Shown piece by piece: positions 8,845 to 18,125 of a DNA stretch of 64,000 nt (position 1 is the first letter of the stretch; each line of letters starts with the position of its first letter). Both the position numbers and the translations under genes were made by a program. Origin of the DNA: COMBO-56-21 sp041559015 (GTDB lineage: Archaea; Thermoplasmatota; Thermoplasmata; UBA10834). Location: the NCBI GenBank assembly GCA_041559015.1, contig JBFFED010000001.1, forward strand, positions 80,089 to 144,088, written 5' to 3'. Below the pieces are notes generated by a model. It worked only from the letters and a program-made list of their open reading frames with translations. It ran no database searches and was not told the DNA's origin.

Positions 8845-8856
8845 GCTTATATATGG
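8845..8856 (-). promoter_or_regulatory. TATA box of rps17e
   Basis: On the reverse strand the stretch CCATATATAAGC, preceded by A/G-rich CCGAAAA as a candidate BRE, lies about 32-43 bases upstream of the S17e ATG at 8813. This spacing fits an archaeal TBP/TFB promoter giving a short leader. Confidence 0.7.
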
Positions 8857-8920
8857 TTTTCGGACTGGGAGGGCGCTCCTGTCGATACGGGCTCCAATTC
8901 CATGGCGGTCCGACAGGAGC

Positions 8921-9634
8921 CTATTCTGGCCTCATGCTCTCGACAACCAGCTCCTCATCCGTTGGCATCTGACCCTTCTTGAACGGCCTCCCGCAGGTGT
9001 ACTCCCCTTCCGGGCAGGAACCTCTGAAGCATCCTGGGCCGGCGTTCTCGAACAGTATCGGCGCGGCCTTCTTCGCCTCGGCGAGCATCCTCCAAGCCAT
9101 CATCCGTATCTCCCATTGCGCTCTCCTGCAGCACCTGAGGCTGAAGAAATGCCAGAGCTCCCTGGCGTTCATGGTGATCGTGATGTTCGTATGGCACGCG
9201 TTCGGGAGCAGGTACCTCGCGTCCTCCTTGTCCACCTTGGAGGCGAGCTCACGGTACGCCTTCCAGGCGTCGTCCATCGCCCTCTTGTAGAGCTTCTTCG
9301 CGTCCGGGTCGGCCTGTATCGAGGGCGGGAGCACGTATTCCGCCCTGTCCATGGCGACATATCTCTGGCTCTGCTGGGAGTAAGAGGCTATCCTGTGCCT
9401 CACGAGCTGGTGTGTCAGCGTCCTCGAGACGCCCTCGACGCTGAAGGTGAAGTGTGCGTGCTCCACGACGGACAGGTGCCCCATGCCGACCACCTTCTTA
9501 ATCATCTTCTTAGCCTTCTCGTCAGTGGTCTTCTCGAACAGCTCTGAGGCGCCCTTCTCGGAATAGCAGGATTGAGCGGCCGCTGCGCATATCTGGTCCG
9601 GGTTCTTCGTGTGGTTCAGAAGCACTACCTTCAA
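8921..9634 (-). CDS. thyX: FAD-dependent thymidylate synthase ThyX
   Basis: A 237-residue flavoenzyme that methylates dUMP to dTMP using methylenetetrahydrofolate (or an archaeal analogue) and reduced FAD. The diagnostic ThyX motif RHRxxSxxxxSxR is present as RHRIASYSQQSQR at residues 79-91, following VVEHAHFTFSVEGVSRTLTHQ. The later NARELWHFFSLR block forms the active site with the motif. Length is normal. A single gene, convergent with nothing immediately adjacent. Confidence 0.96.
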   Translation of the reverse strand: MKVVLLNHTKNPDQICAAAAQSCYSEKGASELFEKTTDEKAKKMIKKVVGMGHLSVVEHAHFTFSVEGVSRTLTHQLVRHRIASYSQQSQRYVAMDRAEYVLPPSIQADPDAKKLYKRAMDDAWKAYRELASKVDKEDARYLLPNACHTNITITMNARELWHFFSLRCCRRAQWEIRMMAWRMLAEAKKAAPILFENAGPGCFRGSCPEGEYTCGRPFKKGQMPTDEELVVESMRPE

Positions 9635-9714
9635 GCGACCACCTGCTGAGCCCAGCCGGATACGCGTTCCATTCCTATAGCCTTTTCAGAAGCCCGCAGA
9701 GACATTCTCATCAA

Positions 9715-10431
9715 TCACTCCTGCTTCATCCAGAAACTGGTCGTGAATTCCCGACCGGATGCTGACGCCACTGGCTGGGTCCTGAGGTCCTTCAACCTCA
9801 CAGTCTCGATCTCTGACCCTGCGAGGCCAGATGCTATACCTGACACATGTCCGTCCCCGACCACTGCCAAGACGGTGCTGTGCTGCGTGGCGATTTCCGA
9901 GAGCCGGCTGGCCATGAACCTGTTCCTGTCGTCGATCAAGACCGCCTTGATTGACGGGAACCCCGCTCCCACGAGCTCGAGGTATTGGTCCGAGCTCTCC
10001 TCGTACTTTCCGAGCTCCTTCTCGACCCGCTCCTTGGAAGCGAACAGGCCCACGAACGCCCCTCCCATGAGGTGTATCTTCTCCCTGAACGACATGCGCT
10101 TCCAGAGCCTCGCGAAGACGGTGGCGGCGTCCATGTCTATGAGCGCGACCTTGGCACCGACCTCGCGGGCGGCCTCCACGGCCGCGATCATCTCGTCCCC
10201 GACCTCCGTGCCGAACTTCGAGGCCATCCTCTTCTGGAAGTACCCGAGGAGCCGGTATTGCAGGGGCAAGGCCCGTGACTCTCCCCGTTGCACGAGCGCC
10301 CTGTACCGTCCAGAGTCCAGCTCCAGGCAGACGACCTCGGGCCTCCTCGAGCGAATCAGGTCCTTGACGCCCTCGGATATCGCGAACACGTGCCCAACGC
10401 CGACGATGGTTATCATTTGGAGGTGCCCCAT
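9715..10431 (-). CDS. TraB/PrgY-like protein, short form
   Basis: A 238-residue protein with the TraB-family core: IVGVGHVFAISEGVKDLI at the N-terminus (GxGH motif), PEVVCLELDSGRYRAL, a central helical region, and AVLIDDRNRFMASRL followed by VLAVVGDGHVSGI (second conserved GxGH). Larger TraB/PrgY proteins add a membrane-spanning C-terminal domain, which is missing here. TraB-related proteins are linked to pheromone shutdown in enterococci and, by fold, to Tiki-type metalloproteases; the archaeal role is unknown. It is divergent from the HAD phosphatase at 10473 with only ~40 bases between. Confidence 0.8.
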   Translation of the reverse strand: MGHLQMITIVGVGHVFAISEGVKDLIRSRRPEVVCLELDSGRYRALVQRGESRALPLQYRLLGYFQKRMASKFGTEVGDEMIAAVEAAREVGAKVALIDMDAATVFARLWKRMSFREKIHLMGGAFVGLFASKERVEKELGKYEESSDQYLELVGAGFPSIKAVLIDDRNRFMASRLSEIATQHSTVLAVVGDGHVSGIASGLAGSEIETVRLKDLRTQPVASASGREFTTSFWMKQE

Positions 10432-10472
10432 CGTCCCATCCTTTTAATAATGCTTTCCGCCATCAGCGGGCA

Positions 10473-11108
10473 GTGGCCAGGCTCGTGGTCTTCGACATGG
10501 ACGGCGTTCTAGCCGATACCATCAGCTCATGGGTGTTCGTACACCAGCATTTCGGTGTCAACAACGATGAATCCCTGTGCGTCTACCTGAGAGGTGATAT
10601 CGATGACCTCGAGTTCATCAGGAGGGACATCGGCCTCTGGAAAGCGAAGGAGCCGGGAGTGACCTCCGAACGGATAAGGGATATCCTTGGGGAGGTGCCC
10701 TTGATGCCAGGGGCCTCGGAGACGATGGCTGCGCTCAGGGCGCTCGGCGTGAAGACCGCAATCGTCTCGGCGGGGATAGACCTCCTGTCCGAGCGCATCG
10801 CCGAGGAGCTGAGGATGGACCATCAGATAGCGAACGGCCTCGAGACCGACGCCTCTGGCCGACTATCTGGCAGAGGCATACTCCGCGTGAAGCTCACTGA
10901 CAAGGGCGACGCCGTCCTTGCTGCGGCGAATATGTTTTGCGTGCGCAAAGCGGATGTCACCGCTGTTGGGAACTCGAAGTATGACATCTCGATGTTCCGC
11001 AAGGCAGGCAAGGGGATTGCCTTCTCCCCCGCAGACGACTCAGTGCGCGAGAGTGCTGACGCGGTCATCGATGGCAAGGACCTGACCAAGATACTGGACC
11101 TCATATGA
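10473..11108 (+). CDS. HAD-superfamily phosphatase, SerB-like
   Basis: A 211-residue haloacid dehalogenase-family phosphatase. Motif I DMDGVLADT gives nucleophile Asp8 and general acid Asp10; motif II is VSAGIDLL; motif III/IV is GNSKYDISMF with a nearby invariant lysine (TDKGDAV). The architecture with a helical cap between motifs I and II matches phosphoserine phosphatase-type enzymes, but SerB specificity cannot be confirmed. The start is a GTG at 10473. Divergent from the TraB-like gene. Confidence 0.85.
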   Translation: MARLVVFDMDGVLADTISSWVFVHQHFGVNNDESLCVYLRGDIDDLEFIRRDIGLWKAKEPGVTSERIRDILGEVPLMPGASETMAALRALGVKTAIVSAGIDLLSERIAEELRMDHQIANGLETDASGRLSGRGILRVKLTDKGDAVLAAANMFCVRKADVTAVGNSKYDISMFRKAGKGIAFSPADDSVRESADAVIDGKDLTKILDLI

Positions 11109-11116
11109 CGGCTGCA

Positions 11117-11770
11117 TCAGTGGTAGCCGTGCTCCCCGATCAGGGGGACGAACACACAACCTCCAAGGCTCTCCTTCTTCAGCTCCGCGCCCCTCTTCTC
11201 TATCCTGATCAGGTCCTGGTAGAACCTGCCACCGACAGGCACCAGCAGCCTACCGCCCTCCGCGATCTGCTCCGTCAGCGGAGGCGGTATGTCCGGGGCA
11301 CCCGCGGCGACGAATATCCTATCATATGGTGCATGTTCAGGCAGGCCTTTCGTCCCGTCGCCGAAAATGACCGTGACCACGGAGGCGTACCCTGTCTTCT
11401 TGAGGTTGGCCTCCGCGAAGGATGAAAGCGACGAGATTCGCTCGACAGTGTAGATGTGCCCTTCCTGACCGACGATCTCGGCGCAGACCGCCGCATGGTA
11501 CCCCGAGCCCGCACCTATCTCCAGCACCTTCATGCCTGGCCTGAGATCCAGGTGCTCCACCATGATCGCGACCATGTGTGGCGCGGATATCGTCTGCCTG
11601 TCGCCTATGGGCAGCGGAGTGTCCACATACGCGTCGTCCCTGATGCTCTCAGGTAGGAACTCCTCCCTCGGGACCCTCAGCATCGCGGCCTCGACGCTGG
11701 TGGTCGAGACGTAGCCGCGCCTCTTCAGGCTCTCCACGAGCCGCGTCCTCTGCTCCTCGAACGACTCCAT
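11117..11770 (-). CDS. pcm: Protein-L-isoaspartate O-methyltransferase
   Basis: A 217-residue SAM-dependent repair enzyme that methylates isoaspartyl residues in damaged proteins. SAM motif I is VLEIGAGSGYHAA at residues ~82-94, preceded by the family's DTPLPIGDRQTISAPHMVA block that contacts the substrate; GRLLVPVG is the post-III motif. The start chosen is ATG 11770 (MESFEEQRTRLVESL), which gives the usual length. An upstream open extension to 11863 would overlap the next gene and lacks similarity to the family. It converges on the HAD gene with 8 bases between. Confidence 0.93.
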   Translation of the reverse strand: MESFEEQRTRLVESLKRRGYVSTTSVEAAMLRVPREEFLPESIRDDAYVDTPLPIGDRQTISAPHMVAIMVEHLDLRPGMKVLEIGAGSGYHAAVCAEIVGQEGHIYTVERISSLSSFAEANLKKTGYASVVTVIFGDGTKGLPEHAPYDRIFVAAGAPDIPPPLTEQIAEGGRLLVPVGGRFYQDLIRIEKRGAELKKESLGGCVFVPLIGEHGYH

Positions 11771-11822
11771 CCGGATGGTAATCGCCGGAGAGGGTAAAAT
11801 CTTGATGCCGAGGGCCATGCGT

Positions 11823-12428
11823 TCAGTGAGAAGTACTCTTCCTGACGATGTTCGCATACACACGCACTATGTCGCGAGCGCACGCGCCCCCGATCCTCAG
11901 GGACCTCTCCTTGATTTTTATGGAATGGATTACGACCTCGTGCTTGCCAACCTTCATCATGTCGCCTATGAAGAACTCCTCGTCTGGGAGGGCCATGACG
12001 TGATCGGAGTACGACCTGCCGTGATGGTTTATCGAGAACGGCACCCTGACCTTGTCGAACTTCTTACCCCAGATGGTCTGGATATCGCCCGCCCTCGCAC
12101 ACTTGACCCTCGCGCCCTTGGACTCAATCGATGTGATGAGCACAGGGTCCTCACCGCACATGACCTCGTCCTCAACGCTGAGCACCTCGTCGGGGTCGAG
12201 GGCGATCGTCGACTTGGCCGATTCGCGGAGCCAGCTGACGACCACCGGTATGTCCACAGGCTTCTGGACCGCCAGGACGGCATGATGCACATGACCGCAC
12301 TGCTTGCACTTGACCGTCGTCTCGAACACCGTCTGGGCCTTGCCACCCACCTTGCCGGTGAGCACCTCATGGAGAGCCTCGTGCTTGCAGATTGGGCATT
12401 CGACCGATACAGAAGAGGGGAGGGTCAT
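11823..12428 (-). CDS. HVO_0476-type zinc finger protein
   Basis: A 201-residue archaeal protein of the kind annotated as HVO_0476-family zinc finger. An N-terminal CPIC...CKQCGHVHHA pair forms a likely zinc ribbon. A conserved region follows, including LDPDEVLSVEDEVMCGEDPV, CARAGDIQTIWGKKFDKVRV and HEVVIHSIKIKERSLRIGGA. No enzymatic motif is seen and the function is unknown; a nucleic-acid-binding role is only a guess from the zinc ribbon. It is upstream of pcm on the same strand. Confidence 0.85.
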   Translation of the reverse strand: MTLPSSVSVECPICKHEALHEVLTGKVGGKAQTVFETTVKCKQCGHVHHAVLAVQKPVDIPVVVSWLRESAKSTIALDPDEVLSVEDEVMCGEDPVLITSIESKGARVKCARAGDIQTIWGKKFDKVRVPFSINHHGRSYSDHVMALPDEEFFIGDMMKVGKHEVVIHSIKIKERSLRIGGACARDIVRVYANIVRKSTSH

Positions 12429-12455
12429 GATGCGAAGTGATTGCCCTGGTTGGTC

Positions 12456-13046
12456 TTACCTCTTTCTGTCCACCGATATCGGCACATCATGGCCTGGGAT
12501 TATGACATCTGCCCATGATCGTATGAGTTCCATGGACCTTAGGGCAAGCTCAGGGCTGAAGTTCAGGAACGGTGGCACCCAATTGTCGTAGTTGGCCCTC
12601 GTCGGGATGGCATCCCCGCAGATGGCGAACCGCTCACCGGCTGACACGAACACCGATATTGACCCCTCGGAGTGCCCCGGGGTCGGCACCAGCTCTATCC
12701 CCGGCAGTAGCTCCTGCCTTCCGCTCACCCTCATGCTCCCTGCAGGGGGCGACTCCGATCTGTGGGCCACGACCCGGGCCGCGACGAATAGATCGTTGCA
12801 TCCGCAATGGTCGATGTGCATGTGCGTGTTGATCACGAACCGGACTGACTCTAGCTCGACCTTCATCCGCGCCAGGACCTTGACGAGCCTGTCCTCATCC
12901 TTCGGGGAGCCTGTGTCGACCATTATCCGCTTCTCGCCCACTTCGATCAGAGTGACGCTCGATGACGCGTCGATGACCTTGTCTCCGCTCCGCGTGATGT
13001 AACCGCTCCATATCGGGCGGACGAACGGAGCCTTCGCGGCGATCAT
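12456..13046 (-). CDS. MBL-fold metallohydrolase
   Basis: A 196-residue metallo-beta-lactamase-fold hydrolase. The metal-binding motif HMHIDH is at residues 75-80; further ligands are in PTPGHSEGS (His), ICGDAI (Asp) and IIPGHDVP (His), so the two-metal site is complete. It lacks C-terminal extensions, so the substrate (thioester, lactone, phosphodiester) cannot be inferred. Start ATG 13046 overlaps the rhomboid stop (ATGA), coupling both genes in one operon. Confidence 0.88.
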   Translation of the reverse strand: MIAAKAPFVRPIWSGYITRSGDKVIDASSSVTLIEVGEKRIMVDTGSPKDEDRLVKVLARMKVELESVRFVINTHMHIDHCGCNDLFVAARVVAHRSESPPAGSMRVSGRQELLPGIELVPTPGHSEGSISVFVSAGERFAICGDAIPTRANYDNWVPPFLNFSPELALRSMELIRSWADVIIPGHDVPISVDRKR

Positions 13047-13942
13047 ATCAGGTGGCCTTTCTCGCACATGACCGCCTCCTTGGTCACTCTCAGAGAGGAA
13101 CCGCAGTGCGGGCACTTCGCCTTCGACACGAACTGCTCGATCCACGCGCTCTTCACATCTGGCACGTCCTCGTCCTCTATCCGCCTCAAGATCGCCTTGA
13201 GCTCTGGCGTCTTGGCCAGCTTCCTCAGGGACGAAAGGGATATCATCCTCTTGACACGCCTGTGCATGGGCGTCTTGACAAGCACCGGGGCAATAATCAT
13301 GCCCGCCAACATGCCCCCAAGATGTGCCTCGTAGGCGATGTCGAAGGAACCCATCGAGTATAGGACTTGCACGGCCAGGAATCCCAGGCCGGCCAGCCAC
13401 AGAGGGAAGGTGAAGGACGGGACGAACAGAAGGGACATCCTCTCGTGAGGATAGAGCCTCACGAAGGCCCCTATCACGCCACTTATCGACCCTGAGGCCC
13501 CGACGGCGAAGACGGCTTCCTCCCAGCGGAACAGCGCGAAGACCATCGTGCCGAACACGCCGCTGACGAGGTATATGACGACGTACCGTCTGGTCCCTAT
13601 CCGTTCCTCGAAAGGCATCCCTATCAGGATGAGCACGAGCATGTTGAAGAGTATGTGAGTGATGCCCCTGACATCGTGTGTGTACATCGATGTCAACACG
13701 GTCACGAACCCCGTTGCGCTCGTAAGGTCTCTGGGCTGGAAGGCGAGCTGATACATGATAGTGCTTGGGCTTTCGGGGCCTGGGATGTACATGACCAGCA
13801 TCGTGAACACGCACGCCAGGCAGGCGAGGATGGAGAACATGCTCTGCCTCCACCACGCGTAGGCGGCTGTGGCGACAGCCACGGCGATCACGATCAGAGC
13901 TGCTATCTCCAAACCAGTCCCCTCTCCATCTATTGGCCTCAA
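13043..13942 (-). CDS. Rhomboid-family intramembrane serine protease with zinc ribbon
   Basis: A 299-residue membrane protease. Two extra N-terminal hydrophobic segments precede the rhomboid core, which contains THILFNMLVLILIGMPFE, the catalytic GASGSISGVIGAF (nucleophile Ser150) and AHLGGMLAGM (catalytic His207). After the last membrane helix a basic cytosolic tail ends in a short zinc ribbon (CPHCGSSL...MCEKGH). The catalytic dyad is intact, so it should be active within the membrane; substrates are unknown. The zinc-ribbon tail is an accessory feature. Its stop overlaps the MBL hydrolase start. Confidence 0.92.
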   Translation of the reverse strand: MRPIDGEGTGLEIAALIVIAVAVATAAYAWWRQSMFSILACLACVFTMLVMYIPGPESPSTIMYQLAFQPRDLTSATGFVTVLTSMYTHDVRGITHILFNMLVLILIGMPFEERIGTRRYVVIYLVSGVFGTMVFALFRWEEAVFAVGASGSISGVIGAFVRLYPHERMSLLFVPSFTFPLWLAGLGFLAVQVLYSMGSFDIAYEAHLGGMLAGMIIAPVLVKTPMHRRVKRMISLSSLRKLAKTPELKAILRRIEDEDVPDVKSAWIEQFVSKAKCPHCGSSLRVTKEAVMCEKGHLI

Positions 13943-14028
13943 GCACCGGACTGTACGCGCCTGACTTGCCAGGTGATGGCCTTGGCCTAGTAAAACCTTA
14001 AGGATTAGGCTAGACCTATGCCCGAGCA

Positions 14029-14622
14029 GTGAAGGTCGACGGCAGCATAGACATAGAGGTGGACGACGAAGTCTACAACCCCAGCGACGACTCCTATCTG
14101 CTCCTCAGATGCGTCGAGGTGTCGCCTGGCCAGTCCTTTCTGGAAATGGGTGCCGGGACCGGGTTGGTCGCGCTCCACGCAGCAAAGCTCGGGGCCAAGG
14201 TGACCGCGGCTGACGTGAACCCGAAGGCTGTTGAGTGCACGCGCAGGAACGCCGCCAGGAACGGCATAAGGCTTGAGGTGGTGCGCAGTGACCTCTTCGA
14301 GAAGGTAACCGGCATATTCGACGTGATAGCATTCAATCCCCCATACCTCCCCGGGACTGCCAGTTCGACCAGCTGGGTCGAGAAGGCGTGGGCCGGAGGG
14401 GAGGAAGGGAGTGAGATGGCCCTGGAGTTCCTGGCGAACGCCTGGAGGCACCTTGCCCCGGGAGGGAGGATATTCATGGTCCTCTCCTCCGTCGGAGGAC
14501 TCATGAGCCTCCTGAAAGGCGCCAGAGAGAGATACGAGTCAGAGATGCTAGAGGAGAAGCACATGTTCTTCGAGTCGATCTACGCTTACAGATTCAAAGT
14601 GCGTGATTTCGCGAAAAGATAA
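14029..14622 (+). CDS. HemK2-like class I methyltransferase (eRF1 glutamine type)
   Basis: A 197-residue SAM-dependent methylase with motif I EMGAGTGLVALHAA at ~39-52 and the catalytic NPPY motif in FNPPYLPG (residues 102-109). NPPY methylases of this size in archaea are the HemK2/Mtq2 group, which methylate the glutamine of the GGQ loop in release factor aRF1; lysine or DNA methylation are alternatives. The start is GTG 14029; no ATG start is in frame. Confidence 0.85.
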   Translation: MKVDGSIDIEVDDEVYNPSDDSYLLLRCVEVSPGQSFLEMGAGTGLVALHAAKLGAKVTAADVNPKAVECTRRNAARNGIRLEVVRSDLFEKVTGIFDVIAFNPPYLPGTASSTSWVEKAWAGGEEGSEMALEFLANAWRHLAPGGRIFMVLSSVGGLMSLLKGARERYESEMLEEKHMFFESIYAYRFKVRDFAKR

Positions 14623-14687
14623 CCCAGCGATAAGTTTTATCTAGTGTCCTCCGCGATAGAAGCATTGAGCGATTACGGAGTGGGCGA

Positions 14688-14876
14688 GTGACTGCCGAGA
14701 AACTGCGCAAGTACAACAACCTGGATGACCTGGACGAGCTCTGTAGGAGCTTCATAATAAACAGCGAAGCGGATACTGGCGCGGCAATTGAATACTGCAA
14801 GAGCTTTCTCATGCTCCTGGAAGAGAAGAAGCCTAACTCAGGAGGCGTCTTATCCTCTCGCCCAAGATCTCACTGA
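14688..14876 (+). CDS. Small hypothetical protein overlapping gatE 3' end
   Basis: A possible 62-residue protein with GTG start, MTAEKLRKYNNLDDLDELCR at the N-terminus and helical, acidic composition until residue ~48. Its last 44 bases run antisense into gatE, so the C-terminal residues are constrained by the other gene. A TATA-like TAAGTTTTATCTA at 14631-14643 and a GGAGTGGGCGA just before the GTG favour expression. No family recognised. Confidence 0.5.
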   Translation: MTAEKLRKYNNLDDLDELCRSFIINSEADTGAAIEYCKSFLMLLEEKKPNSGGVLSSRPRSH

Positions 14877-16713
14877 TTATCTTGCCGTCCACCTTGCCCC
14901 TGAGCTCCTTCATCACAAGGCCCATCAAAGGTCCGATACTGGCCTCCCCACGCTCCCTGACCAGGTTCTCCTTCTCCCTGACTATCCTGTCGCAGAGCTC
15001 CCTCACGGAATCCATGTCTATGGACTCGACCCCCGCGACCTCTGCGGCCCGTGCGACATCGTGCCCGTGCCGCAGCACCGAGGCCAGCACCTTCGGTATG
15101 GCCTCTTTCGCGAACGCACCGGCCTTGAGACGGGTCATGACATCCTTCATCGTCTCAAGCGCGAGCCCTGAGGGGTCCAGGCCGAGCTTCTCGAGCTCAG
15201 GGTAGGTATTGAGATATATCCTGGCGACCACCTGTGGGCTGCCGAAGCTGCCGGCGAGGAGTTCGAACTCGTCCTCGTAGCCGCCTTTGATGAGAGCCTC
15301 CGCCTGGTCCCTGCTGATTCCGAAGTCCTTCACGAACCTGGATACCATCTCCTCCGGCAGTTCGGGGAGGTTGAGCCTGATGCTCTCGATGAGCTTCTCA
15401 TCCACGAGAATGGGCCGGACGTCGGTCTCAGGGTACATCCTCTCCTTGCCGGGCAATGGCCGGCTGTATACGGTCTGGCCGTCCGGAAGCGGATCCCTGG
15501 TCTCCTCTGGGACCCCTTCGATAGCGACATCGAGGCGGTCCGTAGCCCTCAGGATTGCGGCGCGGGCCTTCTCCTCCTCGTCCGCGATGAGGAAGAAGGC
15601 GTCTTCCGGCTCGAGCAGCAGTACCGCCCTGACCGCCTCAACTTCCGCGACAGTGACACCGTAGCCCGGGAGCTCGTCTGAATGGAACAGCCCTTTGACG
15701 CCCGCCACGCGCGCATGCGAGGCCATCTCTGGGCCGAGCCTCTTAACCCCGGCCTCCGTTGGGCCAAGGACGCCGGCGAACCTGGGCAGCCTCGCCGCCA
15801 GGACGACGCCCCCCGCGTCAAGAGCACCCTTGATGACCTTGCACCTGGTGCTTCTGAATATTCCTGAGATGTCCTTGGTATCGTGAGAGATCTTCTCCGC
15901 GCCCCTGTCCCTCAAGGTCTTCATCACTTCGAGCAGCGCGAGCTGGCGCTTGACCTCCTCGACTACATATACGTGAAGGAGCCGCAGGTCCTGGGCGCCC
16001 TTGATCTCCACTCTGGCCCCGCCCGCCACTGAGATGTTTATGTCCTCTCGAATCGTGCCTATCCCACGTCTGACCTTCTTTGTGGCCCTTAGCAGCGACC
16101 CCAGGCGCTCCGCGACCAGCCTGACCTCCTCGGGGGAGGTTATCTCCGGCTCGGTCGCTATCTCCACCAGCGGTATGCCGAGCCTGTCGAGTCGGTAGAC
16201 CACCTCGCTCCCATGCTCGGTTATCTTGCGGGCGGCGTCCTCCTCGAGACATATCGTGGTGACGCCTATCGTCCGTCCATTGACCTCGACCTTTCCCCCC
16301 ATAGATATGAGAGCTGTCCTCTGGAACCCGCTCGTGTTCGAGCCGTCTATCACTATCTTTCGCATGAAGTGTATCTCGTCGACGGGGGTCATCCCCAGCA
16401 ACATCGACATCTCCAGGGCAGCCTCGATGGCTCGCCTGTTCGCATCGTGAGGCGGTTCTTCGTCTGCCTCGACCAGGCATGAGTCCGACACCGTCTGGTA
16501 GCGGAAGTGCATCTTCCTCTCCGATTCCTCCAGGGCCGCCCTGTCAATCTCGCCCATCTCGCTCTGGGTCGGCCTGAGCCGTCTGGTGAACTCCTTGTGG
16601 TGTTCGTCGGAGAGAGTGCACGCGCAGTCGCAGAAGAGCTTGCCCGTGTTGAGCTGCTGGTGGATCTCTATGCCCACTCTGAGCCCGAGTGACTTGTAGT
16701 CCAACTCAGACAT
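14833..16713 (-). CDS. gatE: Glu-tRNA(Gln) amidotransferase subunit E
   Basis: A 626-residue subunit of the archaeal GatDE enzyme, which converts Glu-tRNA(Gln) to Gln-tRNA(Gln) so that glutamine can be inserted. GatB/GatE-family landmarks: GLRVGIEIHQQLNTGKLFCD at the N-terminus, QRTALISMGG, RLGIPLVEIATEPEI and the GatE-specific AspRS-like insertion (CKVIKGALDAGGVVLAARLP). The C-terminal tail domain (GEASIGPLMGLVMKELRG...ISEILGERI) matches the tRNA-binding YqeY-like helical end. It overlaps gatD by 8 bases; both are needed for activity. Confidence 0.97.
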   Translation of the reverse strand: MSELDYKSLGLRVGIEIHQQLNTGKLFCDCACTLSDEHHKEFTRRLRPTQSEMGEIDRAALEESERKMHFRYQTVSDSCLVEADEEPPHDANRRAIEAALEMSMLLGMTPVDEIHFMRKIVIDGSNTSGFQRTALISMGGKVEVNGRTIGVTTICLEEDAARKITEHGSEVVYRLDRLGIPLVEIATEPEITSPEEVRLVAERLGSLLRATKKVRRGIGTIREDINISVAGGARVEIKGAQDLRLLHVYVVEEVKRQLALLEVMKTLRDRGAEKISHDTKDISGIFRSTRCKVIKGALDAGGVVLAARLPRFAGVLGPTEAGVKRLGPEMASHARVAGVKGLFHSDELPGYGVTVAEVEAVRAVLLLEPEDAFFLIADEEEKARAAILRATDRLDVAIEGVPEETRDPLPDGQTVYSRPLPGKERMYPETDVRPILVDEKLIESIRLNLPELPEEMVSRFVKDFGISRDQAEALIKGGYEDEFELLAGSFGSPQVVARIYLNTYPELEKLGLDPSGLALETMKDVMTRLKAGAFAKEAIPKVLASVLRHGHDVARAAEVAGVESIDMDSVRELCDRIVREKENLVRERGEASIGPLMGLVMKELRGKVDGKIISEILGERIRRLLS

Positions 16714-17995
16714 GCCTCCTGTTGTTGAATTCTCCCGCCACGTTGGTCAGCATGATCTTGCGTACTTCCTCCGGGGAATCCGCCTGACCCATGGCCCACA
16801 TGAGCTTGACATAGGCAGTCTCTGGGAGCATGTCCCCGAGGGGCACCGCGCCCGCGGCCAACATGTCCCTTCCGGTCGAGTAGACGTTGAGATTGACCGC
16901 GCCGTGGAGGCACTGGGTAGTCACATAGATGTGGACGCCGTTGTCGACGGCCCTCTTGACGGAGCCAACGATGTCCTCGGATACATGGCCCAGGCCTGTC
17001 CCGCCTATGACCATGCCCCTGACGTTGTTGGCGATGAGGTCGAAGTGCTCGGCATCGAACCCCGGGTAGAAGTGTAGCATGCTTGCCCGGCCATCGATCT
17101 TGTCCTTGAGCTGGACTGGGCCCGGGGACCGCTTGACGTATTGAGACAGGACTCTCGTCTTCGCACCCTCCATCCTGAGGAGGGGGTCCGCGTTCACGCT
17201 CTTGAACGCATCCCGTCTAGATGAGTGCATCTTCCTCACTTTCGTGCCCCTGTGCACGAGGGTGTGCGTGTCGGCGGTCTCCCCGTGCATCAGTACCACC
17301 ACCTCGCCCAGGTCGCTCTCTATGCACAGCCTGGTCGCCGAGAGAAGGTTCATGATGGCATCCGAGGAGGGTCTGTCAGAGGACCGCTGCGCCCCCACGC
17401 AGACTACGGGGCCCGTCAGGTTCCTGAGCATGAATGCTAAGGCCGCCGATGTGAACCCCATCGTGTCAGTGCCATGAGGTATGATGACGCCGACCGCTCC
17501 TGAGTTCAACTCATCAGCGACTGCCTTGGCCAGGCCCTGCCAGTGCGAGACCTTCATGTTCTCGCTGAGAATCGAATAGAGGACCTTCGCCCGGACGTTC
17601 GCGAGGTCGAGCAGCTCCGGCACGGAGAAGACCAGTTCCTCGGCCGATATTGCCGGATGTACCGCGCCTGTCCTGTAATCCACGTAGGAAGCTATGGTGC
17701 CCCCGGTGCTTATGACGGCGACATCCTTCTTGGCGGGGTCGTGCGGGAGGATCTGCTTCGTCTGCGTCTTGGCCTCTCTCTTTGAGACGACCCTGACCTC
17801 CGTGCCCTCGTCAACGGATATGCCCACGTTGTAGCCGGTGGACAGCTTGAGCGTGATAATGGATGGCGAGCTGAAGTCGTGGTGCGGCATGAGGACTCCG
17901 GAACGTACCTGACTCCCGCGCCTCACCTCGACCATATCGCCGATCTCGGCTCCGGCGCTGGACAGCAGCTCGCCCACATGGCCAGCGTACTTCAT
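16706..17995 (-). CDS. gatD: Glu-tRNA(Gln) amidotransferase subunit D
   Basis: A 429-residue asparaginase-like subunit that releases ammonia from asparagine or glutamine for GatE. The nucleophilic threonine motif STGGTIAS is at ~96-103, the second catalytic block is IIPHGTDTMGFTS, and MHGETADTHTLVHRGTKVRK is well conserved. The start ATG 17995 (MKYAGHVGELLSSAG) gives the normal N-terminal domain. A TATA-like TCATATAAGA on the reverse strand at ~18018-18027 is only ~25 bases upstream with no Shine-Dalgarno, so the message may be leaderless. Confidence 0.96.
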   Translation of the reverse strand: MKYAGHVGELLSSAGAEIGDMVEVRRGSQVRSGVLMPHHDFSSPSIITLKLSTGYNVGISVDEGTEVRVVSKREAKTQTKQILPHDPAKKDVAVISTGGTIASYVDYRTGAVHPAISAEELVFSVPELLDLANVRAKVLYSILSENMKVSHWQGLAKAVADELNSGAVGVIIPHGTDTMGFTSAALAFMLRNLTGPVVCVGAQRSSDRPSSDAIMNLLSATRLCIESDLGEVVVLMHGETADTHTLVHRGTKVRKMHSSRRDAFKSVNADPLLRMEGAKTRVLSQYVKRSPGPVQLKDKIDGRASMLHFYPGFDAEHFDLIANNVRGMVIGGTGLGHVSEDIVGSVKRAVDNGVHIYVTTQCLHGAVNLNVYSTGRDMLAAGAVPLGDMLPETAYVKLMWAMGQADSPEEVRKIMLTNVAGEFNNRRHV

Positions 17996-18125
17996 CGGGG
18001 TAGGGATAGGAGTCCTTGTCTTATATGACTTATCAGGCCCGGCGGGAACGCCCGGGGACGGCCAGTCGGGCCCCCTTGACAACCTTCTTATTTCATGAGC
18101 CTCATGCACCGGCGGGTCGCATAAG

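Noticed and set aside
11770..11863. N-terminal extension of Pcm to 11863
   Set aside because: It overlaps the neighbouring zinc-protein gene and adds residues not found in the family.
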